A stretch of 64,000 bases of DNA from JACCZR01 sp963844805 (lineage in GTDB: Bacteria; Actinomycetota; Thermoleophilia; Solirubrobacterales; Thermoleophilaceae). A program made the translations under genes and the position numbers. Below the pieces are notes generated by a model. The model was not told where the DNA came from and ran no database searches. It worked only from the letters and a program-made list of their open reading frames with translations. Every line of letters starts with the position of its first letter. The first letter of the stretch is position 1. The stretch is taken from positions 1-64,000 of the forward strand of contig CAWJPU010000013.1 in NCBI GenBank assembly GCA_963844805.1, in the 5' to 3' direction. Positions 37,585 through 45,415 of this stretch are shown here, in pieces.

Positions 37585-38997
37585 GTGAGCAACGCCCTCC
37601 GCCCCTGGGCGGCCGGCCTCGTGCTGGCCTGCGTCGCTCTCGCGCTCCTCTCGCTCCTGACCCCTTCGGTCCCCACGACCGACCCGTGGGGCTGGATCGT
37701 CTGGGGCCGCGAGGTGGTGCACCTCGACCTGGACACCTCCCAGGGCGGGTCCCCCTCGTGGAAGCCCCTGCCGGTGCTCGTGACCGCGCCACTGTCGGTA
37801 TTCGGCGACTCGCTGCCCGACGCCTGGCTGGTGGTGGCGCGCGCCGGCGGGCTGCTCGGCCTGGCCCTGATCGTGATCCTCGCGGTGCGGCTGGCCGACG
37901 ACCGCCGCCGGGCGGTCACCGTGACCGCAGGGTTGGTCGCGGCTTTGGCGCTGGTGGTCAGCCCGGGCTGGCTGCGGTCGGCCATGCACGGCTACTCCGA
38001 GCCGCTTCTGCTGGGCCTGATCGCCGGCGCGGTGCTGGCGCACTTGAGCGGCCGGCGCACGCTGCCTCTCGTGCTCCTCATGCTGAGCGGTCTGGGGCGC
38101 CCCGAGCTGTGGTCGGTGATCGGGGTCTACGCGCTGTGGGCGTGGCGCACCGAGGCGCTCAGCCTGCGCCGGATCGCGCTGGTACTGGTCCCGATACCGA
38201 TCCTCTGGTTCGGCGGGGACTTCTGGGGCTCGGGAGACCCGGTCCACGGCAGCGGGGAGGCCGCCTCCAACGCCGACATCCGCCAGGTGGGCGTCGGCGA
38301 CATGCTCCGCGAGATCTTCGCGGGCTTCATGCCCGTGGTGCCGGCGCTGGCCCTGCTGGGCCTGGCCCTGCGCCCCCGCGACCGGGCACTGCAGGTGGTC
38401 GTGGGCGGGTGTGCGGGCTTCATCGGCTACCTCGCCCTGCTGGAGCTCATCGGCTATCCCGTTTCCGCCCGCTTCTTCGAGCCGCCGGCGGGACTGCTGT
38501 GCGCGGCCGCGGGCGCGGGCGCCGCCGCCGCGGTGCAGGGGGTGATGGGGCGCGAGCGCCGCGCCCGCGCCGTGGCAGCCGCGGCGGCCGCCGCGGTGCT
38601 GCTGCTGGCGATCTTCGAGTTGAACACCGTCCCCGGCGCGGTCCGCGGGGCCAACCACCGCGCCGAGCTCCAGCTCGACCTGCTCGAAGCCGTGAGGGCG
38701 TTCGGCGCCGACAACCTCAACCGCTGCGGCGACCCGATCCTGCGCGCCGACCTGCATTGGAACGAGGGAGCCGTGGCCTTCACGATGGGCGAGCACCTCA
38801 AGGACCTCCGCCGGGTCCTTCCGTGGAGGGCGATCGACGGCCAGCTCAGGCGGCCCGCGGTGATGCTCGCCCCCCTCGGCAAAGAGCCGTTTCCCGCCCC
38901 CTGGAAGGCCAGGATCCAGCTGATCGGCCGCCGCGGCGACTGGGGGCTCTACCGCATCACGCGCGCCACGGAGAGCCCGCCGCCCTGCCGGGTGTAG
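37585..38997 (+). CDS. Polytopic membrane protein, possible GT-C-like glycosyltransferase
   Basis: A 470-residue integral membrane protein with roughly ten hydrophobic helices, starting LVLACVALALLSLL. A first extracytoplasmic loop TDPWGWIVWGREVVHL carries acidic residues after helix 1, where GT-C glycosyltransferases have their catalytic Asp, and a conserved-looking RSAMHGYSEPLLLGL follows. The final 130 residues are soluble. I infer lipid-linked sugar transfer from topology only; no family motif confirms it. GTG start with CACAAT 8 nt upstream. Possible alternatives are a polymerase or flippase of cell-envelope glycans. Confidence 0.6.
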   Translation: MSNALRPWAAGLVLACVALALLSLLTPSVPTTDPWGWIVWGREVVHLDLDTSQGGSPSWKPLPVLVTAPLSVFGDSLPDAWLVVARAGGLLGLALIVILAVRLADDRRRAVTVTAGLVAALALVVSPGWLRSAMHGYSEPLLLGLIAGAVLAHLSGRRTLPLVLLMLSGLGRPELWSVIGVYALWAWRTEALSLRRIALVLVPIPILWFGGDFWGSGDPVHGSGEAASNADIRQVGVGDMLREIFAGFMPVVPALALLGLALRPRDRALQVVVGGCAGFIGYLALLELIGYPVSARFFEPPAGLLCAAAGAGAAAAVQGVMGRERRARAVAAAAAAAVLLLAIFELNTVPGAVRGANHRAELQLDLLEAVRAFGADNLNRCGDPILRADLHWNEGAVAFTMGEHLKDLRRVLPWRAIDGQLRRPAVMLAPLGKEPFPAPWKARIQLIGRRGDWGLYRITRATESPPPCRV

Positions 38998-39003
38998 CCC
39001 GCC

Positions 39004-39676
39004 TCAGTGGGCCAGCAGCCGCCGCGCGCCCAGCCCGCCGGCCACCAGCACCAGCCCGAGCAGGATCAGCTGCCAGACGTCGAGGCCGGTGAAGGCAAGC
39101 GGCCCGGAGTCGGGCTCGTCGTCCTCGTTGGTGTCCTCGGTGTTCTGGGTGGGCTGGTTCTGCGCGGCGGTATCTTCGGCCTTGGCGTAGTCCGGGTACT
39201 TCTTCTTGTAGTCCTCGCAGAACTTCTTGTCGCTATGGGAGGGCTCGGCGTCCTTCTGGGTGCAGTAGCGGTTGTACCGGTCCCGCTCTTCCTGCGTCGG
39301 GCCCTTGCCGGTGCCGCTCGTGGTGGCCCCGTACTTCTCCTTGTACTGCTGGCAGAACTGCGCGTCGCTGTGGGACGGCTGGGCGTCCTTCTGGTTGCAG
39401 TAGCGGTCGTAGCGGGCCTTCTCCTCAGACGTCGGCTGCCCGTTCTCGGAGGTCGTGCCGCCGGAGTCCTCCTCGGTGCCGTCCGTCCCATCGGTCCCTT
39501 GTGTGCCGCCCGTGCCGTCGGGCTGCCCCTGCTGGTCGGGGGTCTGGGGCTCCGCCGGAGGGGTCTGCTGGCTGCTGCGGATCCGGCTCCACGGCAAGGG
39601 CGGGCGCAGCTGCCAGCCCGAACGAGGCAACGGAGATGACGGTGGCCAGGAGCTTGAAGATGCTGGAGGAGTTCAC
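39004..39676 (-). CDS. LAFTG-anchored surface protein with two Cys-paired repeats (one frameshift)
   Basis: Exported cell-wall protein. The N-terminal signal peptide (28 residues, ending PALA) is followed by a Pro/Gln/Thr/Gly linker. Two 32-residue repeats come next: residues 84-115 (EEKARYDRYCNQKD onward) and 129-160 (EERDRYNRYCTQKD onward). Each has Cys at positions 10 and 25 of the repeat and ends FC-x3-YKxKY. A sorting signal LAFTG (193-197), a hydrophobic helix and a positive tail (ARRLLAH) complete it. LAxTG is the motif of class E sortases, from family knowledge. Removing one base near 39590 restores 223 residues. GTG start at 39676. No sortase gene is in the window. Confidence 0.82.
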
Positions 39677-39850
39677 AAAACCACTATGCAACGGGTCGTG
39701 GCGGATCGCCAATCCGGCGCCGGGGCCACGCGGGCGAGCGCGGCACGCGCATCCGCTGCAAAGAATCCGCCCGCGGCCTGACGAATTTCCGAAGCCGACC
39801 AGCGCTCCGGCCGCGCGGCCGAGGCCCGGGCGAGCGCAGCCCGGCGGGCG

Positions 39851-42800
39851 CTACTCGGTCGAGACCGAGGGGTCCGCCTGCTCGGCCGCGGCGACGCTCA
39901 TGAGGAAGTGCGAGCGCGGCTCGGCGGCCAGCGCGTTCACCCGCTCGGCCTCCTCCGGCTGCCCGCTGGCCTCCAGCTCGGCCGCGTAGCGCCCCAGCAG
40001 CTCCTGCACGTCCAGCATCCCCTGGGAGTCCAGCTCGGAGATCGCCGCCTTCGCGCCGCGGCCCTGGCGGCGCTCGAGCGCCGCCCGGTCAAGGTTCCAC
40101 TCGTTGTTGACGCGCAGATAGACGCGACCGCCGGTCTGGCCGGCGCACATCCAGGGGCCGGGGTCGCCGAGCACCACCGCGCGCCCGCCGGTCATGTACT
40201 CGAACGCGAAGCCCTTCAGGTTCGCGCGGTCGGCCAGGCAGCCGCGCGAGTCGTCCAGCGGCACGGCGGGCTCCCCGCCCACCACCACGTCCGCCCCGCT
40301 GAGGCGGATGCCGAAGCGCGAGTCGGCGTCGCCCTGCACGTACAGCCGTCCCCTCTGGGCACCGTAGGCGAACGCCTTGCCGACCGACCCGTTCACCCGC
40401 TGGCCCAGCCGGTTGGTGCCCTTCATCACCGCGACCTTGCCGCCCAGCATGGCCTTGGCCGCGCCGTCCTGGGCGCCTCCCTCGACGGTCACGTCGACTC
40501 CGTCCACGTTGAAGGCCGCCAGGCCCTGGCCGCCCACCGCTCCCTCTGCGAGCCGCAGCTCGGTGAGCGTGTCCTCGGTGGCCTCGGGTCCGGTGCCGGC
40601 GATGCGCCGGCGGGCGAGGTCGCCCGCCACCTGGGCCCCGTGGACCCGGTCGCCGCCGGGATCCTTGGGGCGCATCACGAGCGGGCGGCTGAGCACCAGC
40701 CCGGGGGCTTCGCGCTCGTCGGGGGGCACCGGCAGGTCCAGCGGCTCGAGGTCGAGCTTCTCCTCGAGCGGCTCGATCATGTCCGAGGCGTCCAGGCGGT
40801 CGGTGCCGCGGGCCTGGACCAGGAGGTCCGAGCGCCCGACCAGGTCCTGGGTGTGCCGGAACCCGAGCGCCGCCGTCAGCTCGCGCACCTCCTCGCCCAT
40901 CGCGGTGAAGAAGCGCGCGCAGTTCGCCGACGCGGCCTCGAGCTCCTGCGGGATGAACTTCTTCAGGCCCTTGAGCTCGGCCTCCCGGCGGCTCGCGATC
41001 TGGGTGGCGATGCCGACGTGGCAGGTGTCGAGCTGGCAGCCGCGGCAGATGGTGCAGCCCAGCGCGACCATCGCCAGCGTCCCGAAGCCGACCCGGTTCG
41101 CGCCCAGGCAGTGCAGCTTCACGATGTCGTGGGCGTGGCGCAGGCCACCGTCGGCCCATATCTCCACGCGGTTGCGCACGCCGGCCTCCATCAGCGCGAG
41201 GTGCACGGCGCGGGTGCCGATGTCCGCCGGCAGGCCCACGTGGCGCAGGGCGTGCGCGCGACCCGCGCCGGTGCCGCCGTCGAACCCGCTGAGGGTGATC
41301 ATGTCCGCTCCGGCCTTGGCGATGCCGACCGCGATCGTGCCGATGTTGGGCACCACCGGCACGCGCACCGACACGCGCGCGTCGGGGTTGGCGGTCTTGA
41401 GCTCGTCGACCAGCTCGGCCAGGTCCTCGATCGAGTAGATGTCGTGGTTGCTCGACGGCGAGATCAGGTCGACGCCCGTCGAGCCGTTGCGCGCCTTCGC
41501 CACCGCCTCGCTGACCTTCCGGGCCGGGAGGTGGCCTCCCTCGCCGGGCTTGGCTCCCTGGCCCACCTTGATCTCGACCAGGTAGGACGAGTTGAGCATC
41601 TCGCCGGTGACGCCGAAGCGCCCGCCGGACACCTGCTGGCCGCGCCACTGCGGGTAGCGGCCGTACATGTCGGGCAGCTCGCCGCCCTCCCCGTTCATGG
41701 CGATCACGTTGGCCCGCTTGGCTGCCTCGGCGTAGGCGCGGTAGGCCACCTCGCCCTGTGAGCCGAAGCTCATCGGAGCGATGAAGATCGGGTAGGAGTG
41801 CAGGCCCACGCCCGGGTCGACCGACTCGGGCGACAGCGGCTCGCGGTCTGACTCCAGGTCCAGCAGGTGGCGGATGGCGATCGGCTGCTCGAGCTCCAGG
41901 CCGCGGACGCGCTCGGAGTAGTCGGCGTAGTCGCCGATCCCCGCCGCGGCGGCCACGCCCGCCTTGTAGACCTTCGGGTAGAAGCGGAACGTCTTGGCCG
42001 GCTTGGAGTCCTCCTCGCCGGCCAGCACGCGCTGGCGCTGGTCGCCGTCGAGGTCGAGCTCGGTGAAGCCCGTGCCGCCGTGGCGCGAGCCGGCGTAGCC
42101 GACCGTGTCGAAGAGCTTGGTGATCTCGGGCTTCAGCCCGATCGACGAGAACATCCGCGCGTAGCCGCGCACCTCGTGGATGCCGATGGTCGAGACGACC
42201 TTCTCGATCCCCTTGCGCAGCGCGGTGGCGAGGTTGTCGATGCCCGCCGCGTAGTCGTCCAGCAGGGCGACCTCGATCATCGTGTAGGGGCAGACGCCGT
42301 CCGCGCCGAGGCCCAGGGCCAGCACGACGTCATGCACGTTGCGGATGGCCGCAGAGCGCAGCACCAGGCCGCAGCGGCGGCGCAGGTTGGGCTCGTCGCT
42401 GGCCGTCCAGTGCTCGCGCAGGGCGAGATCGACCGCCGCCAGCGCCAGATGCGGGTCCAGGTAGCGGCGGCCGCCGTCGTAGGCGGTGCGGTCGTCGATC
42501 ACCAGCAGGCGCGCGCCGTCGCGTACCGCGCCGGTGGCCTCGTGCTTGAGCCGCTCCGCCACGCCGCTGGTGGACTCGGAGTCCAGGCAGGCGCAGTCGA
42601 GCACCTTGGCGCGGCCGCGGAACTCCTCCCACAGGTCCTCGAGCAGGTAGGTCTTGTGCTCGCGCGCGATCTTGCGGTAGGCCTCGTCGCTCAGCGGGGC
42701 CAGCTCGTGGTGGCCGCCGAGGATGACCGGGAACGCTGTCTCCACCGTGTAGACGTCGTCCGGCACGGTGTGCAGGCCGGGCCGCGGCCCCAGGACCGCC

Positions 42801-44395
42801 CGACAGGAGAAGTGCTCGACCTCGCGCTCGCGGTCGATGGCCGGGTTGGTCACCACGGCGACGGACTCCTTGAAGAAGTCGGCCAGGTTCTGGCGCTCGG
42901 GGGACAGGCAGGCGAGCGGGCCGTCGTAGCCCAGCGAGCTGATCGGCTCGGAGCCGGTGTTCGCCATCTGCTGGACCAGGCGCATGTCCTCGCGCTGCCA
43001 GCCGAAGCCGCCCAGCACGCGCGACTCCACCCGTACCGGCTCGGCGGGCCCGGCGCTGGAGTACCCGGGGATCTCGGCGCCCTCCAGCGGCCCGCCCACC
43101 GGCAGCGCGCGCTGGAAGCCGGCGTCGTGGGCGCCGCCCCCGGTGCGCTCGCGCCAGCGGTCGCAGCACAGCTTCTGCAGGCGGTGGTGGTCGAACACGC
43201 GCGCCTCGCCCTTCGCGCGGTCGATCTGCACCATCACCTTCTCCCCGGGGGCGAGCGGCTTGGGCCGCCCGACGGTGTCGGCGACCTCCACCACGCCGGG
43301 CTCCGAGGAGAAGACGTGCGACTCGGCGGTCTCGAGGTGCCATAGCGGCCGCAGGCCGAGGCCGTCGACGGCGAAGACGCACTCGTCGCCGTGGCGCGAG
43401 ATGAGCGCGACCGGCCCCTGCGCGAACGGGCCGAAGGCCTGGCGCAGGTACATGTAGAAGCCGCGCAGCTCCTCGGGCATGCCCTTGATCTCGTTCACGA
43501 TCGGGGGAAGCGTCAGCTCGAGCGCCTCGACCAGGGTCAGCCCGCCGCGGGCGATGAGCGACTCCACCGTGCGGTTGAGGTCCTCGGAGTCCGACGTGCC
43601 CTCCCCCAGCGGGACGCCGATCATCCTGGCCTCCTGCCGCAGCCGGGCGATCGTGTTGATCTCCCCGTTGTGGCCCAGCACGCCGAAGGGCTGGACGCGC
43701 CTGAGCGCCGGCCAGGTGTTGGTCGAGTAGCGGTTGTGGCCGAAGACCGCCGTGGTCTTCGTACGCGGGTCGAGCAGGTCGGGGAAGTACCCACCCAGAG
43801 CCAGCGGGCCGCCCATGGCCTTGTAGACCACGGTGTCGGTGGAGCAGCTGGCCACGTGCAGGTCGAGCTCCTCCTCCAGCCGGATGGTCAGCTCGAAGGT
43901 CAGCCGCGGGTCGTCGATCACGCCGCCCAGCTGCCAGAAGCGCGGCTCCTCCTCGCGAGCAGTGGGGCCCAGCGCGCTGGACTCCACCAGGTCGTGGCGC
44001 TCGGCCAGGATCCGCAGCCCGGACTTGCTCAGCAGCTCACGCGCCCGGGCCTTCAGGTCCTCCGGGTCCGCGGTGCGCGGGATGAACGCGTGGACCACCG
44101 TGAAGTTCGGGTCCAGCGCCAGCTTGGAGTGGTGGCCGCCGCGGCGCACCTCCTCGCCCCACAGCTCGCGCGGGATGTCCAACAGCACGCCGCAGCCGTC
44201 GCCCTCGCCGTCCACCGACCCCGCCCGGTGGAACATCTTCTCCAGCACCTCGATGGCGCCCGGGATGGGCTCGTGCGCGGGCTGGGCGTCCTTCGCGATC
44301 CACGCGTACAGCGCGCAGGCGTCTCGCTCGTCCGCCTGCTGTGGAGCGCGCCTCGGGCGGTAGGCCCGGGTGGGCGAGTAACGGTGCTCCTCCAA
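39851..44395 (-). CDS. Glutamate synthase large subunit-type protein, stand-alone
   Basis: Intact 1514-residue GltB-family protein, distinct from gltB at 54-59 kb. It has a class II glutaminase domain (nucleophile Cys27 after a 26-residue propeptide, then FGHNRYSTNTWP and LGHNGEINTIARL), the central domain, the FMN-binding synthase domain (GVTGEMLNSSYLVEIKVGQG, ISPSSNHDIYSIEDLAEL) and the GxGxG domain at the C-terminus. The Fe-S motif near residue 1120 is CTICRGCQLDTC. TTG start with a GAGGAGAG ribosome site. No small subunit adjoins it. It may be a second GOGAT or a related glutamine-dependent enzyme; the reaction cannot be proven by sequence. Confidence 0.85.
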   Translation of the reverse strand: MEEHRYSPTRAYRPRRAPQQADERDACALYAWIAKDAQPAHEPIPGAIEVLEKMFHRAGSVDGEGDGCGVLLDIPRELWGEEVRRGGHHSKLALDPNFTVVHAFIPRTADPEDLKARARELLSKSGLRILAERHDLVESSALGPTAREEEPRFWQLGGVIDDPRLTFELTIRLEEELDLHVASCSTDTVVYKAMGGPLALGGYFPDLLDPRTKTTAVFGHNRYSTNTWPALRRVQPFGVLGHNGEINTIARLRQEARMIGVPLGEGTSDSEDLNRTVESLIARGGLTLVEALELTLPPIVNEIKGMPEELRGFYMYLRQAFGPFAQGPVALISRHGDECVFAVDGLGLRPLWHLETAESHVFSSEPGVVEVADTVGRPKPLAPGEKVMVQIDRAKGEARVFDHHRLQKLCCDRWRERTGGGAHDAGFQRALPVGGPLEGAEIPGYSSAGPAEPVRVESRVLGGFGWQREDMRLVQQMANTGSEPISSLGYDGPLACLSPERQNLADFFKESVAVVTNPAIDREREVEHFSCRAVLGPRPGLHTVPDDVYTVETAFPVILGGHHELAPLSDEAYRKIAREHKTYLLEDLWEEFRGRAKVLDCACLDSESTSGVAERLKHEATGAVRDGARLLVIDDRTAYDGGRRYLDPHLALAAVDLALREHWTASDEPNLRRRCGLVLRSAAIRNVHDVVLALGLGADGVCPYTMIEVALLDDYAAGIDNLATALRKGIEKVVSTIGIHEVRGYARMFSSIGLKPEITKLFDTVGYAGSRHGGTGFTELDLDGDQRQRVLAGEEDSKPAKTFRFYPKVYKAGVAAAAGIGDYADYSERVRGLELEQPIAIRHLLDLESDREPLSPESVDPGVGLHSYPIFIAPMSFGSQGEVAYRAYAEAAKRANVIAMNGEGGELPDMYGRYPQWRGQQVSGGRFGVTGEMLNSSYLVEIKVGQGAKPGEGGHLPARKVSEAVAKARNGSTGVDLISPSSNHDIYSIEDLAELVDELKTANPDARVSVRVPVVPNIGTIAVGIAKAGADMITLSGFDGGTGAGRAHALRHVGLPADIGTRAVHLALMEAGVRNRVEIWADGGLRHAHDIVKLHCLGANRVGFGTLAMVALGCTICRGCQLDTCHVGIATQIASRREAELKGLKKFIPQELEAASANCARFFTAMGEEVRELTAALGFRHTQDLVGRSDLLVQARGTDRLDASDMIEPLEEKLDLEPLDLPVPPDEREAPGLVLSRPLVMRPKDPGGDRVHGAQVAGDLARRRIAGTGPEATEDTLTELRLAEGAVGGQGLAAFNVDGVDVTVEGGAQDGAAKAMLGGKVAVMKGTNRLGQRVNGSVGKAFAYGAQRGRLYVQGDADSRFGIRLSGADVVVGGEPAVPLDDSRGCLADRANLKGFAFEYMTGGRAVVLGDPGPWMCAGQTGGRVYLRVNNEWNLDRAALERRQGRGAKAAISELDSQGMLDVQELLGRYAAELEASGQPEEAERVNALAAEPRSHFLMSVAAAEQADPSVSTE

Positions 44396-44456
44396 AGGGT
44401 CTCTCCTCGCGATCCGCGCCTTCTCCTAGTGGGCGCGCGACGAAGTGGGCCGAGAA

Positions 44457-45380
44457 CTATACGCCGAGCGAGAGCGCCCAGTCCTGGCCGATCACCTCCG
44501 GGCCGAAGCGCGAATGGCGCTCCTCGGCGATGAGCCGGAAGCCCGCCGCCTCGTAGATGGGCCGCGCCGAAGCGAGCACGTCGTTGGTCCAGAGCACGAC
44601 CTCGGAGTACCCGGCGCGGCGCGCGAACCGGATGGCCTCCTCGACCAGGCGCCGCCCCAGGCCCATCCCCCGGGCCACCGGCTCGACCAGCAGCAACCGA
44701 ACGCGCGCCGCGCCCGAGTCGTCCTCGACCAGGAAGATCGACCCCGCCCGGCGCCCGTCGACCTCCGCGATCCAGGCGGCGTTGCGGCCGCGATCCCGCC
44801 GCCGCGCGTAGTCCCCGACGACCTCCGCCACCAGGCCCTCGAACGGCTCGCCCCAGCCGTACTCGTGGGAGTAGAGGACGCCGTGGCGCTCGACCACCCA
44901 CCCCAGGTCGCCCGCCTCGGGCGCCCTGAGGACGACGGTGCGGTCGCGCGGCGCGCCGCTCGTCAGCACCCGGACCGTCTCCATCGCCCCCACCAGCCGC
45001 CGCTGGTCGCCATCCGGCAGCGAGTCGAGCAGCTCGCCGGCCTGGGCCGCGGAGCGCGCGTCCAGGGTGAGCCAGGCCCCGCGCCCCTTCGCGGTCAGGG
45101 CAACCACCTGGCGGCGGGCGTCGCCGGGCGAGCGGCGGCGGGTGACCAGACCGTCCTTCTCGAGGCGGGCGAGCAGCCGGCTCAGATAGCCCGAGTCGAG
45201 GCCGACCGCGTCGCGCAGCCCGGCGGTCTCGGTCTCGGGCCGCTGGGCGAGCTCGTACAGCAGCCGGGCCTCGGTGAGCGAGTGGTTGGTCCCCAAGAAG
45301 CCGCGCTCCAGGACGCCGAAGCGGCGAGTGATGAACCGGTTGAAGGCCCGGACCGCCGCCGTGCGCTCGGGATCGGCCAT
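44457..45380 (-). CDS. MarR-GNAT fusion protein
   Basis: A 307-residue protein with an N-terminal MarR winged-helix domain (TEARLLYELAQRPETETAGL, the recognition region SGYLSRLLARLEKDGLVTRR, and the wing RSPGDARRQVVALTAKG) fused to a C-terminal GNAT acetyltransferase (acetyl-CoA motif VARGMGLGRRLVEEAI and IYEAAGFRLIAEERH). Such fusions are known; the acetylation target is not. The ATG at 45380 is set by the promoter: TTGACA and GACGAT lie 17 nt apart and the -10 ends 6 nt before the ATG. A palindrome lies in the spacer, suggesting self-control. Confidence 0.88.
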   Translation of the reverse strand: MADPERTAAVRAFNRFITRRFGVLERGFLGTNHSLTEARLLYELAQRPETETAGLRDAVGLDSGYLSRLLARLEKDGLVTRRRSPGDARRQVVALTAKGRGAWLTLDARSAAQAGELLDSLPDGDQRRLVGAMETVRVLTSGAPRDRTVVLRAPEAGDLGWVVERHGVLYSHEYGWGEPFEGLVAEVVGDYARRRDRGRNAAWIAEVDGRRAGSIFLVEDDSGAARVRLLLVEPVARGMGLGRRLVEEAIRFARRAGYSEVVLWTNDVLASARPIYEAAGFRLIAEERHSRFGPEVIGQDWALSLGV

Positions 45381-45386
45381 TTGCAC

Positions 45387-45415
45387 ATCGTCAGCGAAAT
45401 CGCTGCCGATGTCAA
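45387..45415 (-). promoter_or_regulatory. Promoter with palindromic operator for MarR-GNAT gene
   Basis: On the minus strand TTGACA (45410-45415) and GACGAT (45387-45392) are spaced by exactly 17 nt. CAGCGA-AA-TCGCTG (45392-45405) is a perfect 6-bp palindrome inside the spacer, so a bound regulator would block RNA polymerase. The transcript would start at or near the ATG. The MarR domain encoded downstream is the likely binder, by inference. Confidence 0.6.

Noticed and set aside
39781..39850. GC-rich palindromic stretch (GGCCGCGCGGCC) as a fifth copy of the hairpin element
   Set aside because: It shares only short GC words with the consensus and lacks the CAGGCCGA and GAGCACCG parts. At most a terminator-like structure after gltB1.
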